Below are positions 23,650 through 34,439 of a stretch of DNA of 64,000 nucleotides, piece after piece (position 1 is the first letter of the stretch; each line of letters starts with the position of its first letter). The notes beneath the pieces were generated by a model. It searched no databases and was not told the origin of the DNA. It saw nothing but the letters and a program-made list of their open reading frames with translations. This stretch comes from Elysia chlorotica (lineage: Eukaryota; Mollusca; Gastropoda; Plakobranchidae). Position numbers and translations under genes: made by a program. The stretch is taken from positions 226,908 through 290,907 of the forward strand of contig RQTK01000340.1 of NCBI GenBank assembly GCA_003991915.1, in the 5' to 3' direction.

Positions 23650-24719
23650 CTTCTTCTCCAGTAAGTTGTGATTTCGCGTGAGCTGTTAGGGCCGTAATTA
23701 CAACGTTGTGGTAGGCTTACGATTCGTCTTAAGATATGCTTAAAAGATCTAATTTATAAGTGATTGCGATATTGTACTTACAGCCCTTACTCTCTGAGCC
23801 TTTAGTCCGGTTTCCTCTGACATTAAAAAATAATATTTTTTTGTGTGTACACCTGACTTTGTTAAACAAATGGATGCTGTTTCACAAATGGTTGCTTTAT
23901 TTACCGAATTAAAAAAAGCCCTTCGCAGATCTTCGAATATTGACGATCATAGAACAAATTTCATGTCTTTCAACTGAGTAGCAAAACTTTTTAGGTCTTC
24001 ATTCGCGTGTATGTCTTTATGTCCGTCTAGCTATCTTCCTGCCTCGTCGATACTTCTATGTAAATATTCCATTTTACTCTTCGCCTGTAATACTCTGCCT
24101 GTGGGGGTACAAATGAAGCTTTGTTAATTAAAATACCTATAAAACAATCCACAGTGGCAAGTCATCATATTGAGCAAAATAAGTTTTACATCCCTTGTGT
24201 GATCATACTACAGCAACGTTCTCTAAACCCAAGAGACTATGGCACCAATTGTTGAAAAGTCTCGGACCTGTATTTCTTTATTTCTCGGCATTTCTGACTG
24301 GGCAATCTATAGGCCCGAAAGCAGATAAAAAATCAGGTTATTTTGTTTGACAAATTTAGAATCATGCTAACTTTCTGCAAACAGATAATTATTGTTTGAG
24401 GAATGACTAACCCATTAGCTTCAAGAGTTCTGAAAATAGATCTGAGGAAAACATAAGCTGGAAACAAGAGCGTTTAAAGAGGTGCCCGAGAAAGCGAGTG
24501 CACGGATTAGTAGTCTTGTCTTGGAGTCCTCTTGTCTCCTTCCTGGCTCCGGTGAGGTGCACCTTGTGAGAGGTCGGCTAGTGGGACATAGTCCTAATGG
24601 TTAGAGCATCTTGAGAGACAAAGAGACAAATACAGAGAGAATGAGAAAGGAAATAAGAGAAGGGGGAAGATACTCTAAGAAAGAAGCAGACAGAGACAAA
24701 GGGAGATGAATCGAGAGAT

Positions 24720-24726
24720 GGAGGGT

Positions 24727-24784
<58 letters not shown>

Positions 24785-24845
24785 AACAGAGTGAGAGAGA
24801 AAGAGAGAGAGAGAGACAAACAGAGTGAGAGAGAAAGAGAAACGA
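24720..24845. repeat. (GA)n microsatellite
   Basis: A long GA run interrupted by 'gacaaacagagtg' motifs. It lies within a region alignable to 39,470-39,600, where the GA tract is much shorter. Confidence 0.95.
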
Positions 24846-25042
24846 CATATACAAGGAAATGGAATGGGAAGAAAAGTCGAGATTGATGTGACTCAAATAA
24901 GGAAAGAAAAGGAAAAAGCGACAGAGAGCGGTGTAAAAGGTCTGAAGTTTTAAGATGATAAGAATGCAGAGTAAAAACATGAAAGAGTAGTTGGAAGAAA
25001 TTAGGAGAAACTGAAATTGAGAGATCGATTAAAGCAAAATGA

Positions 25043-25100
25043 AAGAGAGAGAGAGAGAGTGAGAGAGAGAGAGAGTGAGAGAGAGAGAGAGAGGTAGAGA
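25043..25100. repeat. (GA)n microsatellite
   Basis: A GA run with 'gagtgag' interruptions. The block after it (25,105-25,255) recurs at 20,995-21,070 and 39,935-40,085, each time preceded by GA- or GACA-rich sequence. Confidence 0.9.
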
Positions 25101-25104
25101 GAAG

Positions 25105-25255
25105 AGATACACAACAGAGGATTTGACGAAGTAGTCTACGTTATAGGTTACTGCTAGTATATCAGTCTTTACTGGAAATTAGATTCGCTGTCTCAGGTTC
25201 TAGTCTCGGGGTTAAAACTGAACGCGACCAGGGTTTTTCAATTAGACAAGTTTAC
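25105..25255. repeat. Conserved short module, one of three
   Basis: 'actgctagtatatcagtctt' and 'tactggaaattagattcg' are unchanged at 21,045, 25,150 and 39,975. The following 'tctcaggttctagtctcgg' is shared only with 39,930-40,090. A plus frame is open here (YQSLLEIRF and on), and the block 2 copy ends in CAG/gtattt. This copy lacks the GT, so exon status is doubtful. Confidence 0.5.
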
Positions 25256-26040
25256 CCAATTCTCTCTCAGTAGATCGTTAGTAGAGGCTACATGAGTCCT
25301 GGGCATAGACTTCTTTTTTCTCTTCCAGTCTTGAATGTCCAGGAATAACCATTAATTTGCCCCAATAAGTGTTTGATTCTATCACAAAGTCTAAAGAAAA
25401 CTTGAATAATAGTTTAAAAAATTCTACATTCTAATCAAACTCTGCTTTAAATAAGATTCATTTCGAAAAGAAAATGATATATTTCTATAACAGAGGCTAG
25501 CTCTTTTTACTAAAAAAACAACGTTATTTTGTAAAAGCGCATTTATTTTATACTTTTGTTTGTTCATCTGAGTTTCGTTTTTTTTTCTTAAACCATAGAG
25601 ATGCAATGTGCTTTGGGGGCAGCTTTTTTGAAGGGTGTCAAAGTATACACAAAGTTGGTACGGAGAAAATCTTCCTTTGGACATCGCCTCTGTTTATCCT
25701 GCGCAGTCAATGGTAAGATTTAAAGACTATAAATTGTTGCACATAGTTGCCTTTTGCAGGTGTTCTTATATTTTGTTTCAGGTGAAAACTTTGCGGGTCA
25801 TACTTTCGAACAATTCTGGTGATACCTTTGGGATACATAGTCACTTTTTGTCCAGGTGATAACTTTGCGGCATATATTTGTGAATTTTCACTCCATCATC
25901 ATTTGTACAACAGGTATAAGTGCTAGTCTTTTTAAAGCTGGGTTTGCCTCTTTGGCTAGGTTTCCGAATCTTTGGTTAGGTTTCCACCACCTCCTCAAAT
26001 TGCTCAAGTTTAACCAGGTTAACCAACCAACCAACCAACC

Positions 26041-26140
26041 TAGATTTCCGTCACTTCCTCAAGTTGCTCAAGTTTTCACAAGAGTAGACGGTAAATCCTC
26101 GCCCCTGTATGTGGAGGCATGCGCCCCTGTGTGAGTCCAA
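26041..26140. other. Conserved island between the two blocks
   Basis: About 65 nt around 'gtagacggtaaatcctcgcc' and 'tgtggaggcatgcgcccc' differ by about one base from 40,855-40,915, while the flanks do not align well. On the plus strand it ends in a GTGAGT donor motif. On the minus strand this copy begins with 'ggactcacacag', an acceptor-like sequence whose AG is changed in block 2. Which strand, if either, is transcribed is unclear. Confidence 0.35.
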
Positions 26141-26227
26141 GAGCGGTTCTGGAGCGGCCAGTCTCTAATTTGACTCACCGTCCTTTCTCAATTGTTACTC
26201 ACTCCCCAGTCTCTAAAGATACTCGGA

Positions 26228-26505
26228 GTTGTGGGGGGCGGGGGGGGGCGAACTGGCTCAAGTGGTAGAACGTTGGTCTCCAAATCAGGAGGTCCGCGGA
26301 TCTAAACCCTTATTTTGTCCCTTGTAACTGGTTGGGTAAGTGTCAGTAAAATATGATCAAAATGAGACAGGAGTAATGGTATCCCCGCCCTGTCCCGTGT
26401 GTGTCAGCACATAAAATTGTCAGACGTCAGTCTTGGGCCCGTCCACAATATAGCCTATATAGTGCTGACGTTGGACGTTAAACAAACTCAACAACTCAAC
26501 AACTC
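26228..26505 (+). mobile_element. tRNA-derived SINE, near full length
   Basis: The head has 'ggctcaagtggtagaacg' as box A region and a weakened box B 'gcggatctaaaccc'. The body 'gacaggagtaatggtatccc' and 'cagacgtcagtcttggg' and the tail 'gttggacgttaaacaaactc' match the minus-strand SINE at 1,078-1,334. It is absent from the homologous place in block 2. Both sides show 'gatactcg', which may be a target-site duplication or repeat units of the local 24-bp minisatellite. Confidence 0.8.
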
Positions 26506-26524
26506 TAGCTCTAACGATACTCGC

Positions 26525-26661
26525 TCTCAAGGGGCCGAACACCGCCGCGCATGCCATAAAGACATTTAACTTTTGCTCAAGCTCTGACTTTATCGGATTT
26601 AAATTCACGGTGGAAAATCGACTGTAACTCGGCAGCCTCTTTAAATGCGTTATGTTGCGGT
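26525..26661 (-). CDS. Exon-like island, block 1 copy
   Basis: Minus-strand block of 137 nt, exactly as long as 41,040-41,176 and about 93% identical by eye, with no indels. It follows a textbook acceptor (pyrimidine-rich 'ggtattatttatatttcag'). It ends at TTGAGA followed by GCGAGT, a GC-type donor, where block 2 has GTGAGT. One frame is open throughout: it starts with two leftover bases, reads RNITHLKRLPSYSRFSTVN, then LNPIKSELEQKLNVFMA and CAAVFGPLR, and ends on a codon boundary. Differences from block 2 are mostly amino-acid changing, so I cannot show purifying selection. A second frame, ending in a stop after KSDKVRA, is also possible. Family not recognised. Confidence 0.35.
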
Positions 26662-26779
26662 CTGAAATATAAATAATACCAATAGAAAAGGTTTATAAAA
26701 GGGTGTAGCACTGGCTCTCTGGCCATGTCAAGACTTCTGAACGTTTGGCAAATGTCTGAGAGAGTCAGCAAAAAAAATA

Positions 26780-28090
26780 TACTTATATGAAGGATTTTAG
26801 ATTATTCAATAACACATTATTGATAGATATGTTGACAGATGAAGTAGTGGAAAGATTGAATTAATAAATAGGTGGACAATTACTATGCCCTACAGCTGAA
26901 CAATGTCATGGCCCTACTTCTTTGTATGTTTTTTTCTCCATATTTTTCCATTCTGTGCCTATAAGCTGGTGATTATTTTTGTTCTCATTTAGTATCAGTC
27001 ATCCATGTTCTCTCAATTTTCTCATACTTTAAAACCTGGGTGTCTTTGAGACATAAACTTTATCCTACATTTTATATTTCAATCATATTATTCTCCGAAT
27101 GCCATTGTTAGCCGTTCTTTATGAGTATGTAATACATAAGGGATTTTTCACAAAGCGTAGGTCTAACTTTGATATTACAAGTCTATACCATCAGTGCATG
27201 TTTCACACATGTACAGTTCAAACGTATATCAACTTAATATGTTGCTCCTTTCCACCAACAGGAAAAGTATTAATTTTTATTCTTATATTTTTCTCTTCTT
27301 TATTTTCCAGCTTCTTTGGGCATTCAACGTTTGGCCAAGCCTACAGAAAAGCATTTATGTCACACACATTTGCTTTTAGAAATACACAGCGCATGTCTGC
27401 GTGTGAGTAAGTACTCGTATGTGCGTATGTAGAAACTTGTTTTCAGACTACAATTAGAATAAATAACTTCTGTGCACTGCCAACCAGTCTCTCTTATCAT
27501 CCTCAACACTTTAAGACATGGACCGAATTGTCTAGGACACATTCTTTTTCAAATAAATAAAAGAGCTTGCTCGTTTGTCTGTGTATTTTTACTTTTTCCC
27601 ATTCTCCCGCTTTTCGAGCTTACAATTTTCATTGGTACACCGCTTTTAGTGCCTTAAAAATCTAAAAACTGTATAATTCTTATAAAAAAATCTTAGTAAA
27701 GCATATTATTGCACTCGCGCAATCATTTTTGCTTGGCAAACATTTTGGTTTACGTGTGATTAAGTATGTTGGGAAGTATATATTTTAATGCCATTAAATA
27801 TATATTCGTGTACAGAGAACAAGTGTCCATTCGCATCCTCAACACTAAAAGATACGGACAAAATTCCCCAGGAAACACGTTTTACATAGTAAATGATCTG
27901 TCACCCTTTTTAGTGTGCGTTATTCCTTCAGATCAATTTACTACTCAAGCTTCCAGTGTCTCTATTTCGCTATGTACACCGCTTTTAGTGCCTTAACCAT
28001 CTTTCACACTTCAGCCCCCATCTAGATGTACTAGCCATCCCAAAGTCTCCCCCATATTATCTTTTCCCAACGCCTGCAACCGTTCAGCGT
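26780..28090. other. Alignable but decayed sequence
   Basis: It matches 41,270-42,255 of block 2 in patches (for example 'tttggtttacgtgt', 'aagtatgttgggaagtata' and 'tcctcaacactaaaagatac'). No consistent frame survives between the copies. Confidence 0.5.
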
Positions 28091-28092
28091 GT

Positions 28093-28305
28093 AGATAACA
28101 CCTCTGGACCAGAATCCCTCACGAATGGTCAGCCGTCTTCTTCCTGTTCCGGGACAAATTGGTTTAGCGGCCGCAATCACTGACACATTTTCACATCCAA
28201 TCCGGGCTTTTGGCAACACTGATGGTGATGATTGGGGGAAATAGTATCAGGCTAGATCTCGTCTCAGCTCTCGACCAACGCTTAACTTTCTTGAAGGCTG
28301 CGAGA
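28093..28305. other. Highly conserved island, block 1 copy
   Basis: About 200 nt differ at only three to four positions from 42,258-42,465, while the flanks fall off sharply. The plus strand has an AG just before 'ataacacctctggacc' and an open frame, ITPLDQNPSRMVSRLLPVP and on, to a stop at about 28,243. The minus strand has an open frame, LPKARIGCENVSVIAAAKPI and CPGTGRRRLTIREGFWSRG, followed by a GT. With so few differences I cannot choose a strand. It could be an exon, a regulatory element or a gene-conversion tract. Confidence 0.4.
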
Positions 28306-28309
28306 AATG

Positions 28310-30230
28310 GACCGGAATGATCCTATCAGAGCCTCGCTTCTATTTTATCTACGCATAGAAAGGAAAAAATGAGTAAAATAGAAATAATGTTTAGGAAAAA
28401 ACTAAAATTGTCTTGAATCGAGAGATATCTTTGAACGTCTGCTTATCGCTTAAAAAATTAAGTACTTGGTTTGATGTTTTTTTTCGAACGTCTTCTTTTT
28501 GTGTACAAATTTATTCAATTGTCAACACTAAAAACTGGTGCAGATTTTGAATAATTATTGTTAGTTTTCGAAGGCTAACATGTATATTCAAAATTGAAAA
28601 TACTTCTTTGTGCATTCAAATTTTAATTTAAATGTCCATAAATGCTTGTGTCGTCCTTTCCTTTGTCGCGGTACATAACTAGGCATTATACGAAATAAGT
28701 ACCACCATTGCAATGGGACTAACTAATCACAGTAATGTTGTCCTTAATGAAATAGAATATTCTCATGTTTGTTCTTTAAATCTGAGATACTCGAACTTGC
28801 ACGGAGGGTAACTTAAAGAAGAAAACATCGATCGTAAATTGTTTAGCCTTCTAATTACTTAACAGAAATAGTTTATTGAACGTCAATGGAGATTCTCTTT
28901 CTAGTTAATTGTAAAAATGCTACTATTCTATTTCTTCGGCCTTTTCTCAAATCAGTTTTTTTAACTCAGACTCAGTTTGGTGAACCTTTCTCCTTCCAAA
29001 AAAAACATTTGACCTGATGGCTAATTCACCCCACCGTATTTTTCTTGCTACCCTTGCTGTCACTCCAATTCCTTAATTTGTATGGATCGAAAGATCGATA
29101 CCAAATATTGGCCAAATTCAATCAGAGACCTGGGCTCTTCGTTCTTTCCTCTACCCTGTGCCTCTCCACCCCTTCCACCCACCCACACACACAGTACAAA
29201 GAGGAGCTTGGTCTGTAAATAAGAACAACGGTGGGCGATATTGACCCTCCCACTTATCCTCTTAGCCGCCCCTCCATTAATTTCTTAGTTGCACATTCCT
29301 GTACTTCTCTCCGCCTCTCCATCTTGAGAGACTTAATTTGCTCCTTTTTTCTTTCTTTCCCTTATCTTATTTTTTCTCAAAACTGCTTTTTTCCCGATTG
29401 GATGCCTTTCCTGATACATGGAATAGCGTGTAAGACGGAGAAACAATAAGGATGATTGATTCGTAGAGGTTTTTGCTTAATAGGATTTATTCGTTGTTTT
29501 TTTTATCATTACTTATGCAAGTGCACTGTTCTAGTTACTTTGGCTTTTCCCGTTCTTGTTACGTTGCGGTTTGCAGTTCCTGTTAAATTGTCTTGTGAAG
29601 GAAGACATTTTTTTTTACCCGATGGTTTTCAGTATTGAAAACGAGTAAAGATTCTTATGATTCAAAATTGTGGACTTGAATTGATTTTCATCTCTTTAAA
29701 AATAAAAAAAATATGTGGGTACTTTTATACTCCAAATATTTACAATGGTACTGACTCCTTGTTTCCTCTTCAAGAGGCAGGTGAATCAAGCAGCAGAATC
29801 CTTAAAAGTGTATGTACTTTGCCCAAATATATATTTATTTTGACTACATGTATTAAAAAGTGTGGGTACATTAAGGTCCATTGACTGTCGAACGAGGGTA
29901 AAATTCGACACGTGATTATAAACCTAAATGAAATCCAATGTTGCTGTGTGTCTTGGGGGCGTGCAATATACAAAGCTAAGGTGTATTAATGTATATATTT
30001 TGATTACCTACAAAAGCAATTTTATGACGACTCTTTTTAGATTCTTTAATTTTGTTGTAGCGGTCGTAGTAATGATAGTTTTACACATCAAAGAAGAAAC
30101 AATTAATTTTGTAATAATAGAGGCATTATACTTTTACAACAGTGAGTGGTATTTTCATTTGGTGTATTACATGTTAAGCACTATGCGACTTTTTTATTAT
30201 CTTAAAGTCCCAACCCTAGATTTTTTCCCA
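28310..30230. other. Alignable sequence with conserved patches
   Basis: 28,310-29,150 aligns with 42,470-43,245, and 29,190-30,230 aligns with 45,305-46,520. Conserved patches are 'gatcgataccaaatattggc' (29,090), 'ggtctgtaaataagaacaac' (29,210) and 'aataaggatgattgattcg' (29,445). No intact frame spans both copies. Confidence 0.5.
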
Positions 30231-30430
30231 TCATGCCCGAATGGTGCCCTGGTCACGAGTCACAAGTTTTACCGGTCATGCGCACACATAGTGTAAACGA
30301 GACAGAGGTCTCAGGGGCCACAGCATCAAGTAATTTGGAGACACGGACTGTAAACAGGCACGCTCGGACAGGAAAGCGTTCGGTAGGAAATCAATCTGGT
30401 TTTAATGTGGCGGTTAAGTGAAATCGAAGG
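30230..30430. other. Conserved island shared with 46,535-46,735
   Basis: 'tggtcacgagtcacaagttt', 'gtgtaaacgagacagaggtc' and 'tcaggggccacagcatcaa' are unchanged. A 62-codon plus ORF here is not preserved in block 2 because of indels, so it is more likely a non-coding conserved patch. Confidence 0.4.
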
Positions 30431-30603
30431 ATTTCAAACTGTTTGTAATGCGATAGAGGAAAAAAATGAGGTTTGGGAGGGCGGGGGAGGCAAAACGTGT
30501 TGGTTTAAAATAAACGGGAAGGGGTGTCAGGTGGCATGATTGAGAGAGATAAAGAGACAGACATAAGACAGGCAGATAGACAGAGACGGGTAGAGATAGA
30601 GGC

Positions 30604-30608
<5 letters not shown>

Positions 30609-30682
<74 letters not shown>
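30609..30682. repeat. (GA)n microsatellite
   Basis: A long GA run with the same position and orientation as the tract at 46,820-46,900. It ends exactly where the left arm of the inverted repeat begins. Confidence 0.95.
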
Positions 30683-30683
<1 letters not shown>

Positions 30684-30686
<3 letters not shown>

Positions 30687-31202
30687 GACAGACAGAAAGA
30701 CAACTAAACAGATAGACAAACAAGTAGGAAAAAATATAAAAAGAAAGAAATGCTCAGGAACGTAAAGAAAGTGTAAAGAATGAGGGGCAGGGGAAAACGA
30801 CTAGTTTGCGATATGATGGTTAAAGGTAAATTTACAGCAACTTCAAGACACAGGAACAAAGAATTAAAGGTTCCTTTCGTCTAGATTAAACAGAAATATA
30901 ATTTATACCCTGCTATGGTTGCATCTTGTAACTGTCTGATCTTTGTTTTCTTTAAAAATTCTCTTTTCATAAAAAAATTAATCCCTCGATGCATTTCTTT
31001 TGAAAATCTGTGTAAGTTACTTAAACAGCACTAAAAGTTATTCGCCCCTTGGTTCACACCACAGGTTTAGACTGCCAAGCAAGTCAAGAGAAGAGCACAA
31101 TGAGGTGGAACACAACCGGACTGACAATACATAACGATATATATATAGAGCTTTCTGAGACCGCAAAGCGCTTTACACGATTCTTTGATTCGTCGATACT
31201 AA
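30684..31202 (+). repeat. Inverted repeat, left arm (519 bp)
   Basis: The reverse complement is at 31,542-32,060. Every stretch I compared is identical. The left arm has the orientation found in block 2 (47,100-47,300), so the right arm is the added copy. The arms hold no recognised gene; an ORF in them runs into the LINE fragment in the loop. Confidence 0.95.
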
Positions 31203-31204
31203 AG

Positions 31205-31450
31205 TCTAGATTGTCTGGCTTAAGTTTATTCAAGTCTAAATCTTCCCTGATTTTTTCTACTTTATTAACGAAAAAATCGTTAAAAACGTTTTATAGGGTG
31301 GTCGGGGAAATGTTAGTGGGAAGGACTTCGACGTTACTGTTTCCTAAAAGCTCATTGCAGGTTCTATAGAGATCTTTACAGGAGTCGCTGCTGGTTATTC
31401 TATAATTAAAATATTTAATTTTCTCTTGTCTAATAACACTAATTACAGTT
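31205..31450 (-). mobile_element. LINE fragment in the loop of the inverted repeat
   Basis: On the minus strand one frame reads IRQEKIKYFNYRITSSDSCK, DLYRTCNELLGNSNVEVLP to a stop at about 31,290. A shifted frame then continues RFNDFFVNKVEKIREDLD. The motifs 'K.LY...N.LLG' and 'F.DFFV.K(I/V)EKIRE.L' are typical of the linker between endonuclease and reverse transcriptase in CR1/Jockey/RTE-type LINEs. Neither catalytic domain is present. One frameshift and one stop separate the two halves, so it is a dead fragment. Confidence 0.7.
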
Positions 31451-31541
31451 AAAAGTAATATCATGTCAACTTTTGCTTTTGGATATTGAGTGTCTGTGTG
31501 TGCAGTGTGTTTGTATGGGTGCAAGTGTGTCTGATGTACAA

Positions 31542-32060
31542 TTAGTATCGACGAATCAAAGAATCGTGTAAAGCGCTTTGCGGTCTCAGAAAGCTCTATA
31601 TATATATCGTTATGTATTGTCAGTCCGGTTGTGTTCCACCTCATTGTGCTCTTCTCTTGACTTGCTTGGCAGTCTAAACCTGTGGTGTGAACCAAGGGGC
31701 GAATAACTTTTAGTGCTGTTTAAGTAACTTACACAGATTTTCAAAAGAAATGCATCGAGGGATTAATTTTTTTATGAAAAGAGAATTTTTAAAGAAAACA
31801 AAGATCAGACAGTTACAAGATGCAACCATAGCAGGGTATAAATTATATTTCTGTTTAATCTAGACGAAAGGAACCTTTAATTCTTTGTTCCTGTGTCTTG
31901 AAGTTGCTGTAAATTTACCTTTAACCATCATATCGCAAACTAGTCGTTTTCCCCTGCCCCTCATTCTTTACACTTTCTTTACGTTCCTGAGCATTTCTTT
32001 CTTTTTATATTTTTTCCTACTTGTTTGTCTATCTGTTTAGTTGTCTTTCTGTCTGTCTGT
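31542..32060 (-). repeat. Inverted repeat, right arm (519 bp)
   Basis: Reverse complement of 30,684-31,202, separated by a 339-bp loop. To its right the sequence resumes homology with block 2 (about 47,570). Confidence 0.95.
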
Positions 32061-32900
32061 GAACGATGTTTTTCATGTTCTTCATATCGCTTTTGAAACT
32101 ACTTGGAAGTCTTAAGAATGCACTCGCCACTCTTTTTTTCAACAAACATGGGAACAATACAAAGTTGGACATTGTGGGGTTGATACAAACACTTTTATAA
32201 GAATAAGGAAGACAGATTATTTCTTGATGGTTTTTTTCTCTTATTTGTGTAATTTATGTTACGTGCTCCATATATTATTCTACATCCAACTTCTATCTGC
32301 AAACCCTAATACCTTATTTTCTCAATCAAAGAAGGTTCAAGATTTGATTCGATTTGATTCGATTTGATTCAATTCAGGTCTTTCTTTTCACGTATTTTGT
32401 AATTTTCCTGTCCAGTTTGATGTATTGCCATTTTTATTGGCATTTGTACGTAAATGCAACATGTAATCCTGATATCTCAATACAAGATGAGTATAGTTTT
32501 GGGATGTGATTTTTTTAGAGCACTTTGCATTTTCTCACTAAATTTTGAAAGATTTATATCACTCAGAGCATATAATTCTAATTTCTATGGCTTTTAGATT
32601 GCGAAAGTAAATAAAACACTCCAGTGGTTTGAGAACAGTAAGGAAAACAGGTCCTCTTGTAGCGTTGCCAGAAAATAACAGAATTATATTAATGCATGAA
32701 GTATGAAGCTATTCAAATTTAATGGAGTTTAAATATATATTCAACTGCAATATGTTTCATATCTAAGTATTCTTGAATACATACAAAATTTAGACCTCCG
32801 CTTTCATAATGTGCTGCGTTACTTATGAAAGTTCCCGTAAAGAATTACCATCACTGATTTATCTTTGAGGTACATCTGCTTTTGATGTCTACGGCATCAA
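32061..32900. other. Alignable, no gene seen
   Basis: It aligns in patches with 47,570-49,050. A short (gattcgattt)n repeat lies at 32,341-32,372. No conserved frame. Confidence 0.5.
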
Positions 32901-32989
32901 CTAAAAAAAGTTGAAATATTTTGCGATCGATTTTCAAAATATCCAAAGCAAATAAAATCGGCATCAAGCGGGGCACACGATTTGTTTCC

Positions 32990-33110
32990 CTGGAATACGT
33001 GCAGCCAATGGCAAGACCTCTCGTCTCAACGCCAGTCCGGTGTTTTATAAATAGCTTTCCCACCCATCGCTTAATGCGTCCTTTGGGAGCTGCGAGGTTA
33101 CCCAAAAAAA
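32990..33110 (+). promoter_or_regulatory. Promoter-like conserved island, block 1
   Basis: 'gcagccaatgg' (CCAAT-type) lies about 40 nt before 'ttttataaatagctttc' (TATA-type). 'cgtcctttgggagctgc' follows. The same order and spacing recur at 49,165-49,265, while ORFs across the region are broken by indels between copies, which argues for a non-coding function. No start site or downstream gene was identified, so this is a motif-level call. Confidence 0.3.
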
Positions 33111-33679
33111 TTGCAATTTTTGAACGTTGATATTTTTTGAGAGTTCACTCTTTTTGCATTCGGTATGTACCCCTATTGAAGGACTTAAATTACATCAATT
33201 AAAACTAGATCAAAGAAAAATTACACATAATACAGGGAATTAGGTGAGAGGGTGTTGGTTAGTTAGAAAAAAGCGTTAAATATTGTGGAAAGTCTAGATT
33301 CATTTAAACATTTACTTAAAATGTAAACTCACTAACATGCACATGTAAATGACTCTCATCAATGTTTTTTCAATCCACAACTGACAAAAATAAATTTCAT
33401 CAAGGAAAAAATTGCTTGCTCAAGTGATTATAGATACTGTACACATCTCAGGATCTAGATTGTGTTTATAAATCCTCAGACAGTGTTTCAATCAGACAGT
33501 GCTTACACAACTAGACTGATTAATCCAACAAAATTTTTTTTAAAAAAATTACACAAACGCCGTAAAAACAGATTACTATGCGAGATTAAAATTGACAATA
33601 TTCTAAAAAAGATATATTTGGCGTTTATTCAACAACAGAAAGAAAAAAAAAGAATTAAAAAACAAAAAATCTTGACGGT

Positions 33680-33930
33680 GCCTGAGAGATATCATCTAAA
33701 TCCCTGTAGCTTAATTATATCTCTGAGAAAATCTAGAGCAAGATGTTTCGCTCTGCTAACGAAGTTGCCCTAGAATGATATTGAATCTCTAGTCTTGATT
33801 GTGAAGGAAGGTCTGCCCCTCCCTTTCCTTTTCACGTTCCGTGTAGAGATCTTACTTCGATAACCCCATATTAACAGTAATCAGTCGGTGTCAGCTACAG
33901 CTGGGGAAAGAAAAGTCGGATTCTATACGG
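33680..33930. other. Conserved island shared with 49,820-50,060
   Basis: 'aatccctgtagcttaatta', 'gcaagatgtttcgctctgc', 'ctagtcttgattgtgaagg' and 'acagtaatcagtcggtgtc' are unchanged. A one-base indel and others break any shared frame, so it is more likely regulatory or untranslated than coding. Confidence 0.4.
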
Positions 33931-34287
33931 GTATTATGTTCATTGATTGGATCTTTAGATGGTGAATAACATGTGATGAAATGTAGAGAATGTGAAAAAC
34001 ATAAAAATATCAAGAACATACATACATTTATTATCGTGAAAATGATATGAAAACAGTCCTATTTTTAATCTTTTTATTTTCTGGGAAAGTTTAAAAAAAG
34101 ATGACCAAGGTACGAGCTTTGCAAAGATAATTTAAAAAATATAATCACTGGGTAAAATTTTGGAGGAACAAGAAAATAAACAGGATAAAGCTATCGGAAA
34201 GATAAGGTTAATAAATAATTGATGCAAACCGAAGAAGACATGGGAAGGAAGCAAGCAATCCAGCGAGCGAACGAGCGAGGGAAAAAC

Positions 34288-34338
<51 letters not shown>

Positions 34339-34358
34339 GAGAGTGAGAGAGAGAAAGA
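34288..34358. repeat. (GA)n microsatellite
   Basis: It lies between flanks homologous to 50,330-50,390 and 50,500-50,540, but block 2 has a CT run there. The repeat is on the opposite strand. Confidence 0.95.
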
Positions 34359-34439
34359 GTTGCAGACAGACAAGGGTAGAATATATCTCTCTTTCTTTCT
34401 CATTACCCACATCAATTCTTCTTTTTTTTTTTTTACCAT

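Noticed and set aside
26525-26661. Plus-strand reading of the same island (HAIKTFNFCSSSDFIGFKF to a stop)
   Set aside because: Three of four differences between the copies are silent in this frame, which is notable, but its upstream junction is weak. The minus strand has much better acceptor and donor signals. Kept only as an alternative.
32851-33105. 84-residue minus ORF starting MGNLAAPKGRIKRW
   Set aside because: The block 2 copy has indels and stops in the same frame; the region fits a non-coding promoter-like island better.
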